A stretch of 64,000 nucleotides of DNA. Source: CAVTWH01 sp963794685 (GTDB lineage Bacteria > Actinomycetota > Actinomycetes > Mycobacteriales > Micromonosporaceae). The position numbers were made by a program, and so were the translations under genes. The notes beneath the pieces are model-generated. The model saw only the letters and a list, made by a program, of their open reading frames with translations. It ran no database searches and had not been told where the DNA came from. Location: the NCBI GenBank assembly GCA_963794685.1, contig CAWCFK010000013.1:326819-390818 (forward strand), in the 5' to 3' direction. The stretch's first letter is position 1. Every line of letters begins with the position of its first letter. Below are positions 57,399 to 64,000 of the stretch, in pieces.

Positions 57399-58271
57399 TC
57401 AGGTGCTCTGTGCGGTCGCCGGCGGCCGCAGGCCGAGGAGGCCCAGTGCGTCCCGCTGGCAGATGGCGTCGATGTCGGCGTCGGTGACGTCGGCGATGCC
57501 CAGCCGCCGGCACATCGCGGCGGCGTTGCGCAGTCCGGCAACGGTCCGTTCGACTGTCGAGAACGGGTAGTCGCTGCCGAACAGGATCCGGTCGAGTACC
57601 CGGTACTCCGTCGCGCTGGCCAGCGCCTGGGCCAGCTGCCAGGGCCGGGTGTCCAGGGCGGAGCAGTCGACGTAGAAGTGCTCGTGCCGGCGTACCACGC
57701 TGACGCACTCGGCCATCCACGGGTGGCCGAAGTGGGCGATCCACATGCGCAGGTTCGGGAACTTGCGGGCCGGCAGGTCCAACTGCAGCGGCCGGGCGTA
57801 CTCGGCGATCGCGGCCGAGGTGAAAGTGGTGCCCTGGTGCCAGATGACCGGAAGCTGGAAGTGGTCGGCCGCCTCCAGCAGGTCCAGGCAGGCCCGGTCG
57901 TGCGGGTGGAAGTGCTGGTAGGTCGGGCCCAGCTTCAAGCCGCGCAGCCCCAGGTCGCGTACTGCCGTGGTGAGGCGCTGCACCGCATCCGGCCGGTTCG
58001 GGTTCACGCTGGCGAAGCCGACGAGCCGGTCGTTGCCGCGGACCGCCTCGGCGACGTACTCGTTCGGTACGACGACGCCGACCGGTTCGGCGTCGAAGGC
58101 CAGCACGACGGAGCTCTGCGCGGACGTCGACGCGTCACTGTGCTGCTGCTCGGTGACGTCCCAGCTGACCTTGCCCCAGGCCCGCTGCTCGTGCTCGGCC
58201 AGTGGCGCGTGCACGTGGGTTCCGTGCCGGCCCAGGTGGGTGTGTACGTCGGCCGAGACGAGCGGGCTCAT
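57399..58271 (-). CDS. Amidohydrolase (Amidohydro_2/ACMSD-like)
   Basis: A 290-residue TIM-barrel metal hydrolase: metal-binding HTH in DVHTHLG (9-15), strand histidines in VIWHQGTTF and AHFGHPW, and the final Asp in FGSDYPFSTVE. This family hydrolyses lactones or decarboxylates. Beside sugar-acid enzymes a lactonase role is likely (inference). ATG overlaps the IclR stop by 4 bp. Confidence 0.9.
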   Translation of the reverse strand: MSPLVSADVHTHLGRHGTHVHAPLAEHEQRAWGKVSWDVTEQQHSDASTSAQSSVVLAFDAEPVGVVVPNEYVAEAVRGNDRLVGFASVNPNRPDAVQRLTTAVRDLGLRGLKLGPTYQHFHPHDRACLDLLEAADHFQLPVIWHQGTTFTSAAIAEYARPLQLDLPARKFPNLRMWIAHFGHPWMAECVSVVRRHEHFYVDCSALDTRPWQLAQALASATEYRVLDRILFGSDYPFSTVERTVAGLRNAAAMCRRLGIADVTDADIDAICQRDALGLLGLRPPATAQST

Positions 58272-59035
58272 CGACCCGCCCCCTCACGCCGGCCGTCGCT
58301 GACCGTCCGGGCGATGGTGCGCAGCGCCTCGATCGCCTCCGTCAGGTGTGCGTCCATCCTGGCGGTAGGGCCGCTGATGCTCAGTGCGTGGGTGTACCGG
58401 CCCTGCGGGTCGCGGATCGCCACGCCCACGCACTTCAGACCGATCTCGGCCTCCTCGTTGTCCATCGCGTACCCGTTGCGCCGCACTGTTTCCAGGTCGG
58501 CCAGGATCGTCTCGAGGTCGAGCAGCGTGTTCTTCGTCAGCGGCTTCGGCCGGTGCCGTTCGTACAACTGGCCGATCTGGGACTCGGGCAGGTGGGCCAT
58601 GATGGCCTTGCCGAGGCTCGAGGTGAACCACTCGTCACGGTCACCCACGCTGGCGCCGCGCCGGATGGAGTGCCCGCCCTCGAGCGCCTCGACGACGACC
58701 ACCTCGCCCGACTGGTGCACGGCCAGGTTCACCGTCTCGTCGAACCGGCTCACCAGCTCCCGCATGTGCGGCAGCAGCCGGGCACGTAGCGGCCGGGCGG
58801 AGCGGGCCGCGTGGCCGATCGCGATCATACGGACGCCGAGGCTGTAGGTACGGGTCTGCTCGTCGCGCTCCAACCAGTCGTGCTCGACGAGCTGGCGCAG
58901 GTACCGCGTTGTCGTGGACGGCTCCATGCCGACCGCGGCGGAGACCTCGGACAGGCTCTGCCGGGGCGCGTTGAGGAACGTCTCCACGATCGCGATGAGC
59001 CGGTCGCCGAGTCGAATCGGTGCTGTGTCGGTCAT
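58268..59035 (-). CDS. IclR-family transcriptional regulator
   Basis: 255 residues with an N-terminal winged helix (SLSEVSAAVGMEPSTTTRYLRQL) and a C-terminal IclR effector domain (NLAVHQSGEVVVVEALEGG, then KCVGVAIRDPQGRYTHALSISGP). ATG 59035 overlaps the preceding ATPase stop by 4 bp; the frame is open further upstream. Because it is co-transcribed with the pathway it probably senses the substrate or a keto-acid intermediate and controls the whole operon. Confidence 0.93.
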   Translation of the reverse strand: MTDTAPIRLGDRLIAIVETFLNAPRQSLSEVSAAVGMEPSTTTRYLRQLVEHDWLERDEQTRTYSLGVRMIAIGHAARSARPLRARLLPHMRELVSRFDETVNLAVHQSGEVVVVEALEGGHSIRRGASVGDRDEWFTSSLGKAIMAHLPESQIGQLYERHRPKPLTKNTLLDLETILADLETVRRNGYAMDNEEAEIGLKCVGVAIRDPQGRYTHALSISGPTARMDAHLTEAIEALRTIARTVSDGRREGAGR

Positions 59036-60048
59036 CTTGTCTCCATCATGGACAGTGCCGGGCGATGCCCGGGCACGTCTGCGGACCGGGCCGGGTAGTG
59101 GCAGGCCACCAGTATCGTGGTGCCGGCCGGCGAGTGCAGCGTCGGCTCGACGGACCCGCACCGGGTATCTGCCTGCCCCACCGGGCAGCGCGGTCGGAAC
59201 CGGCAGCCGGTCGTCGGGGTGACCTCGACCGCGTCGCTACCCTCGGCCGCGGTGGCCATCTTCTCGCGCTGCCGCTGCGGCTGTGCCACCGGTACCGCGT
59301 CGAGCAGCATCCGCGTGTACGGGTGCTGGGGCGCGCCGAAGAGCTCCTCCCGGGAGGCCGTCTCCACCAGCCGACCCCGGTACATCACCCCTACCTGCTG
59401 GGCGACGTAGCGGACCACCGCCAGGTCGTGCGAGATGAACAGGTAGGTCAGCCCCAGCTCGCGCTGCAGCTCGGTCAGCAGGTTGAGGATCTGCGCCCGG
59501 ACCGACACGTCCAGCGCCGAGACCGCCTCGTCCAGCACGACGAAGTCGGGGCGGAGCGCCAGCGCCCGGGCGATGGCCACCCGCTGGGCCTGGCCGCCGG
59601 ACAGCTCACGCGGCCGCCGCCCGGCGATGGTGGCCGGCAGCTGCACCAGGTCCAGCAGCTCGCGTACCCGGGCCGCGCGCTCGGTCCGCCCGCCGACCCG
59701 GTGCGCCACCAGCGGCGCGGCGATGATGTCCGACACCTCGCGCCGCCGGTTGAGAGAGCCGTGCGGGTGCTGGAAGACGACCTGGATCCGGGACCGCAGC
59801 CGGCGCATCTCCCGCTCGGAGAGGGCGGCGATGTCCCGGCCGGCGAAGCGCACCGAACCGCTGTCCGGTCGGTAGAAGCGCAGTACGCAGCGGGCCAGCG
59901 TCGACTTTCCGGAGCCGGACTCGCCGACCAGCCCGAACGTCTCGCCGGGCGCGATCCGCAGCGACACCCCGTCGACCGCCCGGATGGGGCCGCCGTGGCC
60001 GGGAAAGGTCATCACGAGATCCGTGACCGTCAACAATGCCTCGGTCAT
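59032..60048 (-). CDS. Oligopeptide/dipeptide-type ABC transporter ATPase (DppF/OppF-like)
   Basis: 338 residues with Walker A GESGSGKS, signature LSGGQAQR, Walker B DFVVLDEAVSALD and the C-terminal oligopeptide/dipeptide cap with four Cys (CRFRPRCPVGQADTRC). Second of a tandem ATPase pair. ATG overlaps the previous ATPase stop (ATGA). Energises uptake by the permease pair encoded upstream. Confidence 0.95.
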   Translation of the reverse strand: MTEALLTVTDLVMTFPGHGGPIRAVDGVSLRIAPGETFGLVGESGSGKSTLARCVLRFYRPDSGSVRFAGRDIAALSEREMRRLRSRIQVVFQHPHGSLNRRREVSDIIAAPLVAHRVGGRTERAARVRELLDLVQLPATIAGRRPRELSGGQAQRVAIARALALRPDFVVLDEAVSALDVSVRAQILNLLTELQRELGLTYLFISHDLAVVRYVAQQVGVMYRGRLVETASREELFGAPQHPYTRMLLDAVPVAQPQRQREKMATAAEGSDAVEVTPTTGCRFRPRCPVGQADTRCGSVEPTLHSPAGTTILVACHYPARSADVPGHRPALSMMETR

Positions 60049-61067
60049 GCGCGTGCCGCCGTCCGGTCGTTGCCGTCGCTGCTTTCGGTTGTGCGTGCGG
60101 GCTCAGCGGGCTCGTCGGCGCGGATGCACCGGACGAGGCTGCCGGTGATCTCACGCAGCGCCGGCGGCTGCGCGCCGCACTGCTCGATCGCCCGCGGGCA
60201 CCGGGGCTGGAACGCGCAGCCGGAACCGACCTCGCCCGGCGCCGGCGGCTGACCGGCGATCGCCGGTACCGGACGGTCCAGGTCCACGTCGAGGTCGATG
60301 ATGGCGGACATGAGTGCCTGGCTGTACGGATGCAGCGGCTGACCGTACAGCGCCGGGGTGGCCGCCCGCTCGACGATCTGGCCGGCGTACATCACCGCGA
60401 TGTCATCGCAGAAGCCGGCCGCGACACCGAGATCATGGGTGATCAGGAGGGCCGCGACGCCGGTGGCCGAGCAGAGCCGGTCGAGCAGGTTCATGATCCG
60501 GACCTGGGTGGTCACGTCCAGCGCGGTGGTCGGCTCGTCGCACAGCAGTACGTCCGGGTCGCCGGCCAGCGCCATCGCGATCATCACCCGCTGCAGCATC
60601 CCGCCGGAGAACTCGTGCGGATAGGAGCGCAGCCGGTTGCGGGCGTGTGCCACGCCGACCTCGCCGAGCAGCTCGACCGCGCGCTCACGGGCAGCGGCCC
60701 GACTGACGTCGGCGTGCAGCCGCACGGCCTCGGCGATCTGGTCCCCGACTGTGGTCAGCGGGTTGAGCGACGCCGCCGGATCCTGGTAGATCATCGAGAT
60801 CCGCCGGCCGCGTACCTTGTCCAATTCCTTGCGGCGCAAGGTACGCAGGTCCGTGTCCCCGAGGCGCATCTGGCCACCGGCGACCCGGAGCGGTCGGCGC
60901 AGCAGGCCCATGATGGACAGCGCGGTGAGCGACTTGCCGGAGCCGGACTCGCCGACCAGGCCGAGCCGCGCGCCGGGGCGCAGCGTGAAGCTGACACCGC
61001 GGACGATCGGCGTCGTCCCGACGTTCACCCGCAAGTCGGTGACGGCCAGGCCGGAGCGTCCGGTCAT
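60045..61067 (-). CDS. Oligopeptide/dipeptide-type ABC transporter ATPase (DppD/OppD-like)
   Basis: 340 residues: Walker A GESGSGKS, EFSGGMLQRV signature, Walker B VLLCDEPTTALD and a Cys-containing C-terminal cap. ATG 61067 overlaps the permease stop by 4 bp; longer frames upstream are out of register with the family. Partner of the next ATPase. Confidence 0.95.
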   Translation of the reverse strand: MTGRSGLAVTDLRVNVGTTPIVRGVSFTLRPGARLGLVGESGSGKSLTALSIMGLLRRPLRVAGGQMRLGDTDLRTLRRKELDKVRGRRISMIYQDPAASLNPLTTVGDQIAEAVRLHADVSRAAARERAVELLGEVGVAHARNRLRSYPHEFSGGMLQRVMIAMALAGDPDVLLCDEPTTALDVTTQVRIMNLLDRLCSATGVAALLITHDLGVAAGFCDDIAVMYAGQIVERAATPALYGQPLHPYSQALMSAIIDLDVDLDRPVPAIAGQPPAPGEVGSGCAFQPRCPRAIEQCGAQPPALREITGSLVRCIRADEPAEPARTTESSDGNDRTAARA

Positions 61068-61927
61068 CGCGCACGCCCCGGTCCGAGCAGGCTGGCCCCG
61101 CCGAGCCGGTCGGCGGCCAGGTTCAGGCACAGCACGGTCAGCAGGATGAACACGGCCGGCCCGACGGCGTAGCTGGGGTCGTTGAACAGGAAGGCGTAGC
61201 CCTGCTGCAGCAGGCCGCCCAGGGACATCTGCGGTGGCTGCACACCGAGGCCGACGAAGCTCAGGCTCGCCTCCAGGATGATCGCGCTCGCGGCGTTGAT
61301 GACGGCCTGCGAGCCAAGGGCGGGCGAGACGTTCGGCAGTACCTCGCGCAGCAGCAACCGCACCCGGCCGGTACCGCAGGCGACCCCGGCGGCGTAGTAG
61401 TCCAGGCTCATCTCCTGGATGACCACGGCTCGGGCCATCCGCGCCGAACTCGGCGACAGCAGCAGGCCGGTGATGATGATCAGCGATGGCAGCGAGGCGC
61501 CGAAGGCGGCCACGCAGACCAGCGCGAACAGGATCTGCGGGATGGCCATGGCCACATCGGCGGTACGCATGAGCAGCTGGTCGGCGATGCCCCGGGTGGA
61601 CGCGGCGAGCAGACCCCATGCGGTACCCAGGACGAAGGCGATGGCGACCGCCCCGGCGGCGACGGTCAGCGACAGCCGTCCGCCGTAGAGCAGCCGGGCC
61701 AGCATGTCCCGGCCCAGCTCGTCGGTGCCGAGCCAGTGGTGCGCGGAGGCCGGGGCGAAGGCGTTCGCCGGGTCGGGAGTGGTCGGGCTGTGCGGGTCGA
61801 TGACGGGGGCGAGCACGCAGGCGGCCACGATCAGCCCGAACACCACGATGCTCACCGGTCGGCGGCGGGCCCGCCAGGCGCGTCGGCGAGGCGTCCGAAG
61901 CGGCGCGGGGACGGACAGCTCAGCCAT
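61064..61927 (-). CDS. ABC transporter permease (DppC/OppC-like)
   Basis: 287 residues, about six membrane segments. It has the OppC-type N-terminal extension with HHWLGTDELGRDMLARLLYGGR and the permease loop EVLPNVSPALGSQAVINAASAIILEASLSFVGLG (EAA-type contact to the ATPases). The start overlaps the preceding permease by 8 bp. Confidence 0.94.
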   Translation of the reverse strand: MAELSVPAPLRTPRRRAWRARRRPVSIVVFGLIVAACVLAPVIDPHSPTTPDPANAFAPASAHHWLGTDELGRDMLARLLYGGRLSLTVAAGAVAIAFVLGTAWGLLAASTRGIADQLLMRTADVAMAIPQILFALVCVAAFGASLPSLIIITGLLLSPSSARMARAVVIQEMSLDYYAAGVACGTGRVRLLLREVLPNVSPALGSQAVINAASAIILEASLSFVGLGVQPPQMSLGGLLQQGYAFLFNDPSYAVGPAVFILLTVLCLNLAADRLGGASLLGPGRAR

Positions 61928-62876
61928 GGTCGTGCACCCGGGTACGCGGGTCCAGCACGCTGGTGAGGACGTCCACCGCGAGGGTGACCAGGACGAACAT
62001 GGCGCTCACCAGCAGTACCACGGATTGCAGTACCGCATAGTCGCGGCGGAAGGCCGCCTCGACGGACAGCGACCCCAGCCCGGAGATGCCGAACGCGTAC
62101 TCGACGATGACGCTGCCGCCGAGCGTGTACCCGACGATCAGGCCGAGCATCGTCAGGCTCGGCAGTGCCGCGTTGCGTAGCGCGTGACGCACGATCACCT
62201 GGTACCGGGAGGCACCCTTGCCTTCCGCGGTGCGTACGTACTCGGAGTCGAAGGCGGTGATGAGTTCTCCCTTCAGGTAGCGGTACACCAGCGGTGCCGC
62301 ACCGACCGCCAGCGCGATCGCCGGCAGTACCATGCCGCGCAGGTTCTGCACGGGGTCGGTGGTGAACGGTGTGTAACCGCGGGCGGGTAGCCACCGCAGG
62401 CTGACGCTGAACACGAGGATCAGCAGGATCCCGGCCACGAACGGCGGGAATGACATGCCCGCCGCGGCGAGCGAGGTGACCGCCCGGTCGAGCCAACCAC
62501 CCGGCCGTTCGGCGGCCGCGACGGCGGCCGGCAGGGCCAGCACCACCGACAGTGCGACTGCCAGGAAGGTGAGTTCCAGCGTCGGCCCGATGCGCTGTGC
62601 CAGCAGCGTCGACACCGGCTGGTGGGAGAAGTACGACGCGCCCAGGTTGCCGTGCAGGATGCCGGTCACCCAACTCAGGTACTGGCTGACCAGTGGCTTG
62701 TCGAGGCCGGCTGCGGCCCGCAGCCGCTGGATGGAGTCCTGGTCGACGCCCTGCGAGCCCGCCAGCCGGGCAAGTACCGGGTCACCTGGCAGGGCCCGCA
62801 GGACAGCGAAGATGAGAATCGACGCCGCGATCATCATGAGGACGCTGATCACTACCCGTTTCACGATGTAGCGCAT
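61920..62876 (-). CDS. ABC transporter permease (DppB/OppB-like)
   Basis: About 318 residues starting MRYIVKRVVISVLMM, with the family features FAVLRALPGDPV, GNLGASYFSHQPV and the EAA loop YVRTAEGKGASRYQVIVRHALRNAALPSL. ATG 62876 is preferred: it fits the family and has AAGGA upstream; an ATG at 62897 is in the same frame. Forms the channel with the DppC-like protein. Confidence 0.94.
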   Translation of the reverse strand: MRYIVKRVVISVLMMIAASILIFAVLRALPGDPVLARLAGSQGVDQDSIQRLRAAAGLDKPLVSQYLSWVTGILHGNLGASYFSHQPVSTLLAQRIGPTLELTFLAVALSVVLALPAAVAAAERPGGWLDRAVTSLAAAGMSFPPFVAGILLILVFSVSLRWLPARGYTPFTTDPVQNLRGMVLPAIALAVGAAPLVYRYLKGELITAFDSEYVRTAEGKGASRYQVIVRHALRNAALPSLTMLGLIVGYTLGGSVIVEYAFGISGLGSLSVEAAFRRDYAVLQSVVLLVSAMFVLVTLAVDVLTSVLDPRTRVHDHG

Positions 62877-62937
62877 CGTCGGTCTCGTCCTTCCCATCGA
62901 CTCTTGTGGTGCAGCGACTCGTGTTGTCTGGAGCAGG

Positions 62938-64000
62938 TCAGCTGGCGAAGCCGGCGTTCTCCAGGTGCGGGTTGCCGCCGCCGTCGACCCACAGCCCGAC
63001 CACGTTGTGCTTGGTCGCAGTCACGGTGGCGAACTGCAGGGGTACGAAGATGGGCGCCTGCTGGTTGACCATGGTCTGCAGCTGGCCCCACAGCGCCGTA
63101 CGGGCGGCCGGATCCGCGGTACCGAGTGCCTGGTTGTACACCTGGTCGAACTGGGCGTTGTTCCAGTTGCACTCGCAGCGGCCGGTACGGATGAAGGAGA
63201 ACTCGTCGGCCGCATCCGGCTCGTACGACTGGAAGTTCGGAATGATCATGCCCGGGAAGGACTTGCCGGCCGGGTAGAACTTGGCCGGCCAGGAGGCGAT
63301 GTCCGTGTTCTGGATCTTCAGGTCGATGCCGATCTGCTTCAGGCTGGCCTGCAGGATCTGCGCACTGGTGTTCCACTCCGGGTACTGGTTGGACGCGCCC
63401 CACCAGGTGAAGCTCGCACCGGCCGTGATACCCGCCTGGGCGAACAGGGCCTTGGCCTTGTCCAGGTTGTACGAGTAGTCGGTGAGGTTTCCGCCGAAGT
63501 CGGGGTTGTTCGCGGTCAACGGGTTGTTGGTCGTGGAGATCACGCCCTGGTCGTAGTACGCGGCCTTCAGGATCGACTTCGCGTCGATCGCGTAGGCCAG
63601 CGCCTGGCGGGCCAGCGGGTTGTTGAACGGCGCGGCGGTGGTGTCGACTTCCCAGCTCACGTACTGGCCGATGACCGAGGGCTTCACCACGGCCAGGCTG
63701 GGGTTGGCCTCGATCGCCGAGACCTGCGACAGCGGCGCCGACCACAGCGCGTCGAGGTCGCCGGATTGCAGCGCGGTCACCGCGGAGGAGGCGTCAGCCG
63801 CCTTGACCAGCTTGATGCCGTCCAGCTTCGGCGCGGTACCGAAGTAGCCCGGGTTGCGCTCCAGCGTCAGGTGATCGTCGGCGACGAACTCCTTCACCTT
63901 GAACGGTCCGGTGACGGCCGGCTGGCTCTCCATGGTGCCGAGCGCGCCCATGTCAACGATCTTGACCATCTCGATCGAGGACGGGAAGAGGGCGCTCGGC
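62938..64000 (-). CDS. ABC transporter substrate-binding protein (family 5), N-terminus outside window
   Basis: The C-terminal 354 residues of a family 5 (Dpp/Opp-type) extracellular binding protein: TGPFKVKEFVADDHLTLERNPGYFG, ARQALAYAIDAKSILKAAYY, and a closing PLQFATVTATKHNVVGLWVDGGG. The frame stays open to base 64000, so signal peptide and lipobox are not visible. It should capture the substrate for the permeases and ATPases that follow. Family 5 proteins take peptides but also oligosaccharides and opine-like compounds; the enzymes downstream argue for a sugar derivative. Confidence 0.93.
   Translation of the reverse strand, partial: PSALFPSSIEMVKIVDMGALGTMESQPAVTGPFKVKEFVADDHLTLERNPGYFGTAPKLDGIKLVKAADASSAVTALQSGDLDALWSAPLSQVSAIEANPSLAVVKPSVIGQYVSWEVDTTAAPFNNPLARQALAYAIDAKSILKAAYYDQGVISTTNNPLTANNPDFGGNLTDYSYNLDKAKALFAQAGITAGASFTWWGASNQYPEWNTSAQILQASLKQIGIDLKIQNTDIASWPAKFYPAGKSFPGMIIPNFQSYEPDAADEFSFIRTGRCECNWNNAQFDQVYNQALGTADPAARTALWGQLQTMVNQQAPIFVPLQFATVTATKHNVVGLWVDGGGNPHLENAGFAS

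Noticed and set aside
1..64000. tRNA, rRNA, insertion sequences, integrases or attachment sites
   Set aside because: Looked for and none seen; no transposase-like frame or tRNA-like cloverleaf was recognised by eye.

Overview
High-GC actinomycete DNA with strong third-position GC bias, frequent GTG and TTG starts and many 4-bp stop/start overlaps. The genus cannot be fixed from sequence alone. The secreted GH44-CBM2 enzyme, the large NTPase-WD40 protein and the number of TetR and IclR regulators suit a soil actinomycete such as a Micromonosporaceae member (inference).

1-27247, minus strand: a trans-acyltransferase (trans-AT) PKS-NRPS cluster, read right to left. Order: O-methyltransferase, crotonyl-CoA carboxylase/reductase (Ccr), class I methyltransferase, PKS A, PKS B, then an NRPS that leaves the window at base 1. 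PKS A is LnmK-like acyltransferase/decarboxylase-ACP-KS1-KR-ACP-KS2. PKS B is DH-ACP-KR-KS3-(carrier-like insert)-KR-cMT-ACP-KS4-KR-ACP-KS5-ACP-docking. The NRPS is docking-C-A, and the A domain reads as glycine-specific. There are five KS domains and no AT domain; no trans-acting AT lies in the window. PKS B carries an apparent single-base frameshift inside KS3. Read in order, the line would load a decarboxylated acyl starter, make a beta-hydroxy unit, an alkene, an alpha-methyl beta-hydroxy unit, a beta-hydroxy unit and an unreduced unit, then add glycine.

28050-31727, plus strand: two GT1-type glycosyltransferases around an NDP-sugar epimerase/reductase, divergent from the PKS operon. They probably glycosylate the product. 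No other deoxysugar genes are present, so the sugar must be completed by genes elsewhere.

31758-36916: a regulatory NTPase with 14 WD40 repeats, a peptidase E homologue, an SDR remnant and a small helix-hairpin-helix protein. This looks like the right border of the cluster.

37060-51997: unrelated functions. A secreted GH44-CBM2 glucanase; decayed remnants of an FMN reductase and an MFS transporter; two separate reductase/TetR divergent pairs, each with striking palindromic operators; a FIST sensor next to a GAF-GGDEF-EAL protein; an aldehyde dehydrogenase; an SDR; a secreted GH114-like protein.

52132-64000, minus strand: one long, tightly coupled catabolic operon read right to left. It encodes a Dpp/Opp-type ABC importer (binding protein cut by the window end, two permeases, two ATPases), an IclR regulator, an amidohydrolase, a DapA-family aldolase preceded by a 28-codon minigene, an SDR, a PIG-L deacetylase, an enolase-superfamily dehydratase, a PfkB kinase and a KDPG-type aldolase. 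Together these suggest uptake of an acylated or lactone-type sugar derivative and its breakdown through a 2-keto-3-deoxy acid to pyruvate.
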